NCBI RefSeq assembly: GCF_000485595.1
Contig: NW_014577459.1
Coordinates: 100,537-155,400, forward strand
Direction of reading: 5' to 3'
From: Priapulus caudatus
Taxonomy: Eukaryota > Priapulida > Priapulimorpha > Priapulimorphida > Priapulidae
Length of the DNA stretch: 54,864 bases
Shown here: positions 12,609-25,423 of the stretch, piece after piece
Layout: every line of letters begins with the position of its first letter
Position numbering within the stretch: the first letter of the stretch is position 1
Notes under the pieces: model-generated
Databases searched by the model: none
Told to the model about the DNA's origin: nothing
What the model saw: the letters and a program-made list of their open reading frames with translations, nothing else
Program-made: the position numbers and the translations under genes

Positions 12609-14419
12609 ATCGATTATAATTCGGATTATTATAATGACTGTGATTTCCACTTTCGGTTTGTCGCAATCGCATTTTTATCGGCAAAAAATGGTCGCATTGC
12701 GCCTGCTTCTCTCAGGGAATCACGAATTAATGAATTTACCCGCAGTTGTCCCGGATAACGAGAAGTAAATACATGCGAGAGAACCGTAGAGAGTTTCTGC
12801 GCAACATAAAATGCGAGTTGAGTCTCTCTCTCTGCATCTAATGAAGATGGATTCGGTTCTCACTGAGTATAGGTAATCTATATCGAGCTCGTCTGTGCCA
12901 TAAATACTGCTGCTCCTGAAATTCTGGAGACGTGATGGTTGCAGCCCACGGGCATCCCGCTAGATTTATCACACTGACTGGGCCGTGGTTGGTACATACT
13001 CAGCAAACCACACCTACTAAGCACAGACGACATTAAAACTCCTGGGTTGGGTTTTGGGCGCGTCTTAAATCGGCAATCGGGAATGATATCAGCCCCCCCA
13101 AAAAAAGGAAAGCAGCGGGAGTTAACCGAATTTGCAGTTACGTGGCGTAAAACACGGTACTCTCTCGACAATATAATAGTAACATGAATTGCGTATGTGC
13201 GGCGTTCGATTGAAAGATTTCGATGTCGTGCTGTGTTAGGCGTCAGCCGTTTAAAGATGGTTTTATCGGACGAGCGCTCGTGGCTGCAAGGCGCCGGGCG
13301 GGGTTCCACTTACTGACTGCTGTGCTGTAAATCACTACGGTAGCGCGCTGCTGCACACAGGTGCAGGGCTCCCCGTGCCCAGGTTCCTCGGTAGCAAATA
13401 CAACGTTTCCACGTAGCAAATACGTCCATGAGAACCCAAAGTGTGTGCATTTCATTTTCTTAAACGGTCCCGAGCATTCGGTTTTTGATGGGACTGCATC
13501 CACGTAAACAATACAGACAGTGTAGAATTACGGTTCGCACGACAATACCCGTGACGTTGCAATATATGGCGAACGCAACAACGTGATCGGTCAACGAGCA
13601 GTCGCTATTGATATTTCGTGATAATACCGTTACGGAAGAAAAGGAGAATCGGAGATGTCTTGCTATTGCAAGGATATGATGGTGTCATGTGTAGAGGCGT
13701 ACAAGAATGCACGTGTAAGTGATATATATATATATATAATATATATATCTCTGGCGCGGGTAAACGTGTGAGTATAACAACCAAGGCATATCTTTTCGGT
13801 GAGGGTACTCGCAACGCGTCTATTCAAGTCGGTACAAAAGCTTTAAGAAGGGAAGCTCTAGCAAGTACGGTAGATTCTTTTTACGTATGTGTCATGCTAC
13901 GTTCCTCCTCACTCTTAATCATGCGCACGAGAAGTGTGGGGTTAGATGATAGGATTAGGATTAGAGAGTTGCTTGATATAATTACAGATAGAAATAGGCT
14001 TATACCTAGGTTAAGTGGCCATTCACTTACGCATGTCCTTGAATAACGTAGCAAGGTCATTGTTAGCGATAGGCTTATGTGTAGGTCAGGTGCAGGGTAG
14101 GAAGATGAGATGCAGTATTAATAACCATTTTCATAGCTGATCGAGATTGACAGCAGCCGTTGTTTGTGACTCATTGTCGAGGATGAGAATCGAACCTAGG
14201 AGAGACCTATGAAAATATACCCTTCAAAATTACCGTCCTTTACAGTGAAGTAGAACAGCGAAAGGCTTATTTTATCATATAAATAGGTGTTGTACGTCAC
14301 ATTGTCTAATTTTCGTAATGATTCAATAATGGCAGAACATCCAAATTGATTCTCTAAAAAGATAACACTTTATAATTAGTGATCTCGTCTCCACTCTCAC
14401 AATCCGATGTAGACCCAAT

Positions 14420-14882
14420 CCGTGTTGCTAGGGCGATCAGGAGGCAGACGCCGTCCTTGTTGCTAGGACGGTGGGGAGGCAGCGTCCTTGTTGCTAGGAC
14501 GGTGGGGAGGCTGACTCCGTCCTTGTTGCTAGGGCGGTGGGGAGGCAGACTCCGTCCTTGTTGCTAGGGCGGTGGGGATGCAGACTCCATCCTTGTTGCT
14601 AGGACGGTGGGGAGGCAGCGTCCTTGTTGCTAGGACGGTGGGGAGGCAGACTCCGTCCTTGTTGCTAGGGCGGTGGGGAGGCAGACTCCGTCCTTGTTGC
14701 TAGGGCGGTGGGGATGCAGACTCCATCCTTGTTGCTAGAGCGGTAGGGAGGCTGACTCCATCCTTGTTGCTAGGGCGGTGGGGATGCAGACTTCGTCCTT
14801 GTTGCTAGGGCGGTGAGGAGGCAGACTTCGTCATTGTTGCTAGGGCGGTGGGGAGGCAGACTCCGTTCTTGTTGCTAGGGTG
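14420..14882. repeat. 35-bp minisatellite
   Basis: About 13 units of CAGACTCCGTCCTTGTTGCT plus AGGGCGGTGGGGAGG; some units lack the ACTC block. Contiguous, with no spacers. Confidence 0.92.
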
Positions 14883-15817
14883 GGCCGTTTGCCGCCAGTA
14901 GGTATACTGTACTGTTCACTAATTTCGACTGTTACCGGCCAGCCTCCTTCTTAACTCAATCACTCTCTGCGTCTGTCTTGCGTAATACATCGTCTGGTAA
15001 ACAAGTGCGATGATGTGTATAATACAATCTTAGTTTTGCCCGACCAAAATCTGTCACTCTGCTTTCGGACATGTACCAGACGGTCCATGCTTCATGTTGC
15101 AGATGGTTATGATATAATATAGTGATTATGTAATATTTTTATTAAAATGTAGTTGTTACGTAGTTTTGTTATTTTCATGTTTGTTTGTTCATCTGTCTAT
15201 AGTGTCTATAACCGTTTATGTTATACTAAGTATGCACGAGATTGACTGGCTAGGATGCGTTATCCTGGTTTTCACCATACGTACAGTATTTACCTAACCT
15301 GTGCACCCAACCGTTGTAACTGCACGAATTATTTATGTGCCACTTCTGTCTTTACTGTTTTGCTAGTCTATCAGTGAATAAAACATTAATTTCATATCAA
15401 CAGCAGATTTCAACTTCAAAACGAAAAAAAGGTTATTTATGTCCGAATTTTACAGTAATTTACGTACTCCGAGATAAAAATGAATTAGAGAGAGTTGTTA
15501 TGCGAAATCAATTAATGTGATTGCGTTGTTGCTATCGATTTATAGCAGGCCGGTGAGAGAGTCAGCAGACAACAACAGTCGGCAGAGCAGCAATATAATG
15601 CACCGTCCAATATCGTAAGTATCGTCTGACCACAGTCTCTGTATCTCCATCAGAAAATCACAAGAGTTTCTCTCCGTATTTGCAATTAGCGTGCTATCAT
15701 TAACACAGCTCGTTGCTCATTGGGGAACGCTCGTCCGCGAAACGACCGCTTGGTGTCACTGCTGTCGTCGTTAGGAGAGTTGGCCGCGCCGCGTGTGAGA
15801 TATCGAGAAAAAAACAC

Positions 15818-15996
15818 AACGTAGAAGTAGACAACGTAGAAGTAGGCAACGTAGAAGTAGACGTAGATATAGACAACGAAGAAGTAGACATAGAAGTAGA
15901 CGTAGAAGTGAGACAACGTAGAAGTAGACGTAGAAGTAGACGTAGAAGGTAACGCACGCACGCACGCACACATGCACGCACGTAACGCACGCACGT

Positions 15997-16042
<46 letters not shown>

Positions 16043-16052
16043 NNNNNNNNNN

Positions 16053-16102
<50 letters not shown>

Positions 16103-16123
16103 CACACACACACACAACACACC

Positions 16124-16184
<61 letters not shown>
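15818..16184. repeat. GTAGAAGTAGAC array then (AC)n with an N gap
   Basis: A 12-15-bp array (15818-15948) turns into ACGC and then (AC)n (15990-16184), interrupted by ten Ns at 16043-16052. Confidence 0.92.
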
Positions 16185-16187
<3 letters not shown>

Positions 16188-17099
16188 AGAAAAGATTCGC
16201 GCACATTCAAGTTATTCCCCGTGTAGTAAGTTATGCAGATCCGTCTGTAAAAATGGAGCCACTCAGTTTGCATGCACGTAAGCGCTCATGGGTGTATAGA
16301 TTGACATGATCTGATTTAAATGGCAATTTCTTCCGTTAGTATACACATGTTATTTATACTTTGAGATGCTTTGAATGATAGCATTCGTAATTTTTACTAA
16401 CATTTATCTCATTCAACAGAATTCTGCTAATACGGCATATATATATATATATATACATATACAGTATTGTCTCATACGTATAGGCAAATTTAAAACTTAT
16501 AGTAATGTAATAACTTTATATAACATATTATAGTTATGTGCTGCTGGGTGACAAAATCCAATTGGATAAAAAGGATATATGTATATTGAGGAGAAAAACG
16601 AATGTTGTGATCACAACAAATAATATCAATATCACGTAGTATCACACGTAAAATCAAAACCATAAACGCTGTGTTTTACCTCTGATAATGTTTAAACATG
16701 CGCATAGTAGACCGTGTACGTACATGTGCCTACGCACGCAGGCGTGCGTGTGTGCGTGCACCCAACTGTGCGTGATAGTGCGCGCTTAATTCTTTGTCAG
16801 ATTGCGAAAGTGCTTGAGCTACGCTTGAGTTTCGCAAATAGTCTTTCTATTTTCTTTTTCGCCATCGCTTGCTTTTTACCATTATTCCGTCTGCTTCTAA
16901 AGTGCCACTTGTGTGACACCTTACTATTGACTGAGACGGCACTGGAGAACGCTATGCGAGCTCAGCGCTAATGGAAAGAATATATAGGTCGTACAGCTAC
17001 AGCTAACATGTGTGACACAAATGTTGGAAGTGTAGCGTTATGGTAACGCGGCTATTCAATCAAGCCGTGGGATTCTGAGCGATCTTAAAAAATTGCATC

Positions 17100-17259
17100 G
17101 TGGCCGTGATTGTGTGTCGTGCGTGCTGCGTCGTGGGTGTCTGCGTTGCGCCTGTGTGCGTTGTGCGGACGGTGTGCTGGGCGCCCTCTGGGTGCTGGGT
17201 TGTGTGTGTGAGTGTGTGTGTGGTAGGTGTGTGTGTGCTGTGTCGTGTGTGTTGTGGTG

Positions 17260-17303
<44 letters not shown>

Positions 17304-17310
17304 TGTTGCG
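17100..17310. repeat. (TG)n-rich tract
   Basis: TG-rich from 17100, becoming pure (TG)n at 17264-17302. Confidence 0.85.
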
Positions 17311-17449
17311 CGTTGGTGTGTGACGCGTTACGTGGCTGTGAATCGTGCGTGCCGTATACGTGTGTATATGCGGCGTTACTTATGCCGAAGCACGTACTGC
17401 TGTACACTACACTACACACGTCATTCCATCTATCATTCATTCATCATCA

Positions 17450-18962
17450 TACATCATCATCATCATCATCATTATCATTATCATCATCATCTCGTCATCG
17501 TATCGCATCGTCGGCCCAAGATCATCTCATCTTCAGCCATCATTCATCATCGATCATCTTCATCACATCTTCACCCATACATCATTTCATCATCATCATC
17601 ATTCATATCTCAGTCGTCAACAAACAACAACAACCAAACAACACAACAACACAACAACAAACACCTACAACAACAAACTGTACCGCAGCAAATAAGTTCT
17701 TGACTTCAGGGCTTTTACAGAATAACTTAATTCGAAGCCTGCCACTGCTTACGCGCGCGCGCTTTCCTGATCCATCCGTAGCCACTAAGAGCCACTAAAA
17801 AACGAACTAGCTAGCATCAAAGTGCGATTTTACGTGGTCCTTCTCGCGCTACGCTAATCCGCGCAAGTTCGCTGTTCACTTTATTACGTCGTACGCTAAG
17901 CTTGTATCTACTACTATTATCGAAGAGCTAATAATACATTATATGTTACATGGTATGTGATCAAGAAGCTAATTAAAAACCTGTGTGTTTATTAGTCTTG
18001 ATGTTATATATATTGTTAACATTATAATGTTACATGTAATTATTTATCTAGTCATGTTCTAGCTATTTAGCGCATCATTGTGTATTAGTTATAAGTGCAG
18101 AGTTTTGGGCATGTATTGTCGCTGTGGTTGGTTTTATTCTTCGTGCAGTTGATTAATTCTTAGCCGTGTTTTTTTCAGAATATTCTCCGCACAACAACAA
18201 GCTCATCGCGAAAGTATCATGACAGCATCAAACTGAAGATGTCATCGAAGTAAAGTAAACGTCGACATATAGATTTCCTCAATTGCATTTGCCGCGTGAT
18301 CTTCCGCGTCAGCGTTTGCACTTGCTTGTTCGTTTCGTCGTCTTCTTCTTTTTCTCTTCTTTTTTCTTCTTCTCTTCTTCTTCTTCTTTCTCGGCGTCAC
18401 TGCCACTTATACTCGTTCCTAGCACTGCAGCACACAGCGCCGCCGGGCACGGTTGCTTGAAATCTATTAGGTTCCAGTCATACAGGGCCTCTGGATCTAA
18501 GAGATTGCAGGGCCGATGGGGCATTCAATCGAGATGTTCCATAGTCTGCCGCTCCTTCCGCAGTCCCATTCGTTTGCACTGCTGTTGTTCTCGCATCTTG
18601 TCACGTCACTTACCCGATTTCTGCCGGATATTCCGCTCTGCCATATTCCTCGCCGTAAACTGCCACGCCGTTCCTCCTTTGAGTGCTATTAGTGGCAGAC
18701 ATTCCAGCCGTCATCCGTATATGCTGCCGCATAATCGCGCCGTGCGAGTGGGGAAAGCAGTCGAAATTCAAATAAAAACAGAAACAACAAAACACAATGT
18801 GATTAACGCGGTGCAGCTGTTTGACAGAATCTCGCTCGCGTAATGCGCGCCTAGAGAGATGTGTAAAACCGGCGGCCAGTTGCTGCCGCGAGCTTTTTTC
18901 AGTACAGGACGCGCGCGCGTTATGTCGTCGTTGGGTGGAGCCGAGTAAGCAAACTTCATGCT
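17450..18962. repeat. Tandem duplication around the 5' exon, copy 1 (indel-rich)
   Basis: Starts in (TCA)n/(CAA)n and contains the ACAACAAACTGTAC block, a hairpin element, the damaged exon, (TTC)n and a block ending GGTGGAGCCGAGTAAGC. Compared with 18963-20303 it has extra or missing single bases every 10-30 bp, mostly insertions. Confidence 0.88.
18179..18249 (+). pseudogene. Damaged duplicate of the tensin 5' exon (copy 1)
   Basis: This is the counterpart of 19547-19608 in the upstream tandem copy. It keeps the T-rich acceptor ending CAG and the core CATCGCGAAAGTATCATG, but has several single-base insertions and deletions, and its donor reads GAAGTAAAG instead of GAAGTAAG. The frame is lost. 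Either it is a decaying duplicate or it is the same locus assembled twice from error-rich reads; the even scatter of 1-bp indels through the copy favours the second. Confidence 0.6.
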
Positions 18963-18977
18963 ATCACCATCATTATT

Positions 18978-19047
<70 letters not shown>

Positions 19048-19292
19048 CCTACAACAACAAACTGTACGCAGAAATAAAGTTCTGACTTCAGGCTTTTACA
19101 GGATAACTATAATTCGAAGCCTGCACTGTTACGGCCGCGGATTCCTGATCCATCGTAGCACTAGAGCACTAAAAAACGAACTAGTAGCATCCAAATGCGC
19201 ATTTACGTGGTCCTTCTCGCGTACGCTAATCCCGCGCAAGTTCAGCTGTTCACTTTATTACGTCTAACGTACAGCTTGTACCTTACTACTAT

Positions 19293-19374
19293 TATCAAGA
19301 GCTAATAATACATTATATGTTACATGTATGTTATCAAGAGCTAATAAACACCTGTGCGTTTATTAGCTCTTGAT
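19293..19374. mobile_element. TATCAAGAGC hairpin element
   Basis: Perfect 17-bp arms ATCAAGAGCTAATAAAC (19333-19349) and its inverse (19358-19374) around 8 nt, with an additional direct TTATCAAGAGCTAATAA at 19293. A noisy counterpart lies at 17923-18008 in the upstream tandem copy. Confidence 0.75.
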
Positions 19375-19546
19375 GTTATATATATGTTACATTATAATGT
19401 TACATGTATTATTATCTAGTACATTGTTCTAGCTATTTTAGCGCATCATTGTGTATTAGTACTAAGTGCAGAGTTTGGGCATGTATTGCCGTGTGGTTGG
19501 TTTTATTTTCCGTGCAGTTGGATTAATTCTTAGGTGTTTTTTTCAG

Positions 19547-19608
19547 GATACGCAACAACAAGCATCGCGAAGTATCATGAACAGCATCAAAACGAAGATG
19601 TCATCGAA
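19547..19608 (+). CDS. TNS: Tensin 5' exon candidate (copy 2)
   Basis: The acceptor TTTTTTTCAG precedes a 62-bp open segment reading [20 protein letters not shown], followed by the strong donor GAA|GTAAGT. It ends in phase 2, exactly what the exon at 21054 needs, giving M-S-S-K-G-G-R-E-D-L across the junction. It could be internal, or it could hold the start Met (M at codon 11 or 18). The same segment occurs in damaged form at 18179-18249 inside a tandem duplication. There is no domain homology; support is splice signals and phase. Confidence 0.55.
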
Positions 19609-22600
19609 GTAAGTAACCGGACATATAGTTTCCTCGATAGCATTTCCGCCTGATCTTCACGCGTCAGCGTTTGCACTGCTGTCGTCGTCGTCTTCTTCTT
19701 CTTCTTCTTCTTCTTCTTCTTCTTCTTCTTCTTCTTCTTCTTCTTCTTCTTCTTCTCGGGTCACTGCACTATACTCGTTCCTAGCCACTGCAGCACACAG
19801 GCGCCGGCACGGTTGCTTGAAAGCTATAAGGTCTCCAGGTCTACAGGGCTCTGGATTCTAAGAGATTCCAGGCGATGGGGCATTTCATGAGATGTTCCAT
19901 AGTCTGGTCCTTCCCGCAGTCCCATTCGTTTGCACTGCTGTTGTCTCGCATCTTGTCACGTCACTACCCGATGCTGCCGGCATATTCCCTCTGCCAATCC
20001 TCGGTAACCTTGCCATCGGTTCCTCCTTTGAGGCTATTAGTGGAGACATTCCCAGCCCCGTCATCCCCGTATATGCGCCGGAAATCGGCCGTGCGAGTGG
20101 GGAAAGCAGCGAAATTCAAATAAACAGAAACAACAAACACAATTGTGATTAACGCGGTGCAGCTGTTGACAGAATCTCGCTCGCTAATGCGCGCCTAGAG
20201 CAGATGTGTAACCGGCCGGCAGTGCTGCCGGGCTTTTTCAGTACAGGACGCGCGCGGTTATGTCGTCGTTGGGTGGAGCCGGAGTTAAGCAACTTCATGC
20301 TCCATCTTTTTGTAAAATACCGACGAACTACTTCTTATCTGCACATCTAACCTTGTCTATCCGCACTTAGCTACTACAGCCAACTCTCTAAATTCCGAAC
20401 GCCTTCAAAACCGAGGACGAATTTTAAGTCCCAACGCTATCTGAGACATGTAAGATATGCCTGGAATAGCCGCCCTTGTAAATCGAATTACGCAGAAACT
20501 AAATGGACCGTCCCGAAGGTGGTCGGTATTGGGAGAGTTGACGGTATAAATATCTCCCGATGCAAGCAATGGCGCCTCGTTGAGTTATAGCTTCGTGTTG
20601 TCTACAGCTTCTGACGTCGTCAAGCTGAGACGTTCAACTTAACTAAGATATTAGCAAAAGCTTGAGTGTATTCTTCACTAAGATATTAGCATAGTCGCGC
20701 ATAGACGCTTTGCACGTTGTATTGCGTAGCGCACTTGTTTTTCGAGACTAGAAACGAGTTTGCTCTTTCTCACAAACAAGAGAACACGCAAACTACAACT
20801 GCTCGCCCGCTGTTTTGTCATCCTGAAAAATCGCAGCGCAGCGAAAGGCCATTAACCCCCGCTATTTTATAATCAGGAAATGTTATAGGATTGTCGTAAT
20901 TTTAGTATCTATATGTTACAGTGTTGCAGTTCGTATTTTATAATCAGACTCTGTAATGCGCACGTGAACATATTTGCATGTAACGTGCGCAATATAAATC
21001 AATAAATATTATTATTATTATTATTATTATTATTCATGCGTGTCTTTTTACAGAGGCGGCAGAGAAGATCTGCAGGATGTGGACTTTCATTACATCACGG
21101 AGCGCATTATTGGTGAGTGTGGCCGCCCTCGTCCTGACATCCGGCCCTTTTCTCAGCAACGAGAGCCATTCGTTCACCCCCCTATCCATGATCTTTACTT
21201 CCCATGTGTGCCTGATGCCACAATGTTTCCTTGAGTGAATAGATTTTTGCTTGATCTCCACGTTATGCTGGTCTATCGTGCTGCAGACGCGGTTTGCATA
21301 TATATATGCAAGAGCTAATAATACATTCTATTACATTATGTTACATTATATACGTTGTCTTACTAGCTCTTAATAATTATATGGTATATATCACATCATC
21401 GACCAAGAACGGGAAGATAACGACCAGTGCCGACTGTGACGACTGTGCCTTAAGCAGACGCTTAGAGAGTTAATGTTATTGACTTTTTATTACAATTTAC
21501 CGGATATCTTCTTCATTTGTATTTGTATGAATTTAGCTGGAAGGCTCCATTCCAAAAAACGCTCGCAACAGATTTACGATATCAAGTATTTATTATTATT
21601 GGCTGTGATTCTATAAGGACGATTTTACTACTCCCCAATGGAACGCACATGCCCCTTTTATTCGTTTGTTATTATATAATCAGTTCCTTGTGCTATTTCT
21701 TGCTTCGTCGTAAATCATGGTTCTAATGTAACTTCCTGTGCGGTAGCTCTCACGTAATGTCACTCTTTCTATCGCATTCACGCACTGAAATATCGATCTG
21801 TTTAATTGTTATTAAGGTCATCTGAAACTTTGCGATCGAACGATTTTGCATTAGAGGTTCGCATTTGATCGATATAATACCATTTCGAATTAAACCCCCA
21901 AATCGTTTGCGGTGTCATTCGAGACTCTTTCGACGTATTATTTATCCTTTCTACCCGCTTTTAACCTAACCGTAACCGCGTGGATGCAGATGTCTATAAT
22001 TATTGATCAGCGAGGCAGTGTGCCACCACCGCTGCCGCCGCTGCCGCCGCCTCCGTCACTGCAGTGTTGATTTCTCTGCGGGAATCTTTCGTTATTGTTC
22101 TCGCCCGCAGCGCATTTAAGAACTCGGAGCAATTTACTTTTCAAAAATAACAGCAGGCTGTGTTTTTCCTGATAAGCGGTTATCGCGTGTTTGTCGGCAT
22201 GCGGGACAATGTAGAAATAGTAAATAAGCGTGTGCTCCCCGTGTATTTGTGAGACTAATGTTGACACAATAGTTGACATCATTGCGTTCTATGTCGTCCG
22301 CATTGTTTTGAGTGTACGTGCAATTAGTTTAAACTATAGAAATATATAGAGTCACTAGAGTCTGACTAGTATATTATTTTTATGGTTTAAACACACACGG
22401 GTGTGTTTCGCGTGCCTTGATGTCCGTACGTTCTTACAATGAGTGTCAGAATATCAGGAGCGTATAATATCGACTATTATACACTCTTGATAATATTACA
22501 TAACAGCAGAAGTGTATAGGCCTAATATAGATAGTCTAAATTATACACTGGTGATAATATATAATAGATTATGACACTCCTGTTTTTCACTACAGCGATT

Positions 22601-22867
22601 GCGTTTCCTGATGGCGGGCTGGACTCGACGTACAAGGCGAGCCTGCGCGAAGTGACGCGCATGCTACAGACGAAACATGACGAGAAGCACATGATCTTCA
22701 ACCTCTCAGAGCGGCGCTATGACATCCCTAAACTCAACAAACATGTAAGCAGTCGTGTCCGCGAACACGGTGTCTCCAAATTAGTCAATAATAGCACTAT
22801 AATTAGTAATAATTAGTAATAGTGCCACAAATCAATGAATTCACAGGAATTGTATATAGTATAATAT

Positions 22868-22901
<34 letters not shown>

Positions 22902-23031
22902 CGAGAGGAGAAGACGAGAGAGAGAGAAGAGAGGGGGGGGGGAGGAGAGATGAGAAGCGAGAGAGCGAGAGAGAGACGGGAGAGAACGAGAGACAGAGAG
23001 AGAGAGAGATAGCGAGAATAGCGAGAGAGCG

Positions 23032-23062
<31 letters not shown>

Positions 23063-24835
23063 GAGAGACAGAAAGAGAGAGCGCGCGTGTGAGAGAGAAG
23101 ACATGTACACAGTACCTGGTTGCATGGAAATCTACCATGACTTTGATTATATCTTTTTCTCCATCGTGTGGTAGGTGATGGACTTTGGCTGGCCAGACCA
23201 CCTAGCACCGCCTCTTGAGAATCTGTGTAGCATCTGCAAGTCCATAGACTCGTGGCTCAGCTCTGACCCGCAGCATGTGGCTGTGCTACACTGCAAGGTG
23301 CGTTTGACTAGCTGACAGCAACACTAAGATAGGATATAAGCCTCGAAGGCCATTATGAGGCTTGTATTGAATGTGTGTCAGGACCCCTGCCACTGTCCGG
23401 ATACGTGGTCTCATTGCCCCTCTTTCTCTCACTCTCCATCTTTACAGCTCCCGGCTTCCTTTATTTCTCTCATCTCTCCACCCACCATTTTCTCTTTCTC
23501 TTTCTCTTTTTTTATCTCTTGCTCGCCATGAAGCTCCTTTCTCATAATCCCACTCACTCACCTCTCCGTCCACCTGCTGAATCTCCCACACGTTTACCAG
23601 TCAACCCTCCCACCTGCCTGACATCGTGATTTATTTGTGTTTCAGGGCTCAACAGGAAGGATGGGGGTAGTGGTTGCATCATACATGCACTATTGCAACA
23701 TCTGCGCAAGTGCCGACAATGCGCTGGACAGATTTGCAATGAAGAGATACTACGACAATAAGCTTGCTTTTGCTACACACCCTTCCCAGAGAAGGTAAGT
23801 CAGTCACTATTTAGATGCCATCTCTTACATTCCTTTTATAAACGGTGGGTGGCTCTCTCGCTCTGTATCTTCAACGAGTCGCGTATCTGTCGCTTCTTTG
23901 TACAGATATACCACAACCAATCAACGTCATTTACCATTGCAGGAACTGTTGACTATCCTCCGCGCACACTTCCTTTTCACAATATCTAGTCATTTTATTA
24001 TCCGTTTAACGCCTGTAACTATTGTTGTTTTTATTTTAGATACATTCAGTACTTCTCTGGGCTACTGTCTGGCAACATTAAGATGAACAATCAGCCGTTG
24101 TACCTGCACCAGGTCGTGATCTACGGAGCGCCAAACTTCGACCTTAAAGGAGGTACGTAGCCGGCCTGTCATAGTCATCATATAATATAGAATATCAGCC
24201 AAGAATATCATCATACCATCAATCGATAGACTAGACATTTTATCACAATTGATATTATGAATGATCTAATTATGACTTACTATCTACAACTACGCAGCAA
24301 CTTTCCGGCTTATAAACTATGTCATTTCTGATCAGGGTTGGTCGAAGCTGATCCTTGTCTGTGTGCGGTGTTGCAGGTTGCAGACCTTTCATCAAGGTCT
24401 ACCAGGGCATGCAGCCGGTGTACACGTCAGGAGTATAGTAAGTAGCAGTCGTGCTATCCAATCCATATATCTACCTAGCTGTATAACTACCTAGATGTCT
24501 AGCTAGCTAATTGGCTAGCTGTCTGGCTAGCTTAGTAACTTAACGTATGCCTATACTGTGCGCTTATGTCAGCATTCTTTATTTAATGGCACACCTATAA
24601 ATTTATATAGTTCACCTTATAATTATAGTTCGCTTTTAATTTCTAATGTACGATTATTACAATCAACTGTCGCTGTCAACAGTACTGCATCCACTCTACA
24701 CGTGTCCAAAGGTACAAAACCATGTGGTGTATATAGAATAGTTCTGATAACATAGATATACGGTGACATCATATTCTGAAGCCATTATATCGGACAGGAA
24801 ATCTGTGACTTTAGCGGCCTGATAGTTGTTTAGAA

Positions 24836-24873
<38 letters not shown>

Positions 24874-24931
24874 TCTCCCTCTTACTATATCTCTCCGCTA
24901 TTTAAATACTGTTTGTACATACACGCAAGGA

Positions 24932-24967
<36 letters not shown>

Positions 24968-25381
24968 CTCAGTAACGCACTCGTGCATTCTATGGAAATT
25001 GGTCATTACAGATATTACTCTTAGCTTCAAATTCTCTAATTGCAGCAATTCACAGGAAGAGCGCAATGAACATACGCCTCGTTTTCCCCCGTTGAATTAC
25101 AAACATATTATAACAATTATTTTCCCCATTAGAATTACAAATGTGAATAATTTCGTAGTTGCCGTTATTAGAGCTGCTTATTATTTGAAGAAAATTCGCC
25201 TCGCTTGGGCGAAAAATGAGTCCAAGTTCCACGATTATCTGTACATGTGGTTCGCGGGCCACGTTCCGATCTGGCTACCCCCATTATAATTATAAATATA
25301 AATTATTTCGTAGTTGCCGTTATTAGAGCTGCGCGCGTCTTTTTAAGGAAACTATTCTTTTGGGGCAAAAAATTAGGCCAA

Positions 25382-25423
<42 letters not shown>

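Larger units (their letters stand above)
7950..17100. other. No confident gene; repeats only
   Basis: Contains the listed arrays. The open frames on the minus strand at 12878-13503 have no recognisable domain or codon bias. Confidence 0.4.
18963..20303. repeat. Tandem duplication around the 5' exon, copy 2 (clean)
   Basis: About 1.34 kb in the same order as 17450-18962: (TCA)n/(CAA)n, hairpin elements at 19293-19374, the exon at 19547-19608, (CTT)n at 19685-19755, and the shared end near 20303. Confidence 0.88.

Noticed and set aside
12878-13503. Two overlapping minus-strand open frames
   Set aside because: No recognisable domain, no convincing start or splice signals, composition like the surroundings.
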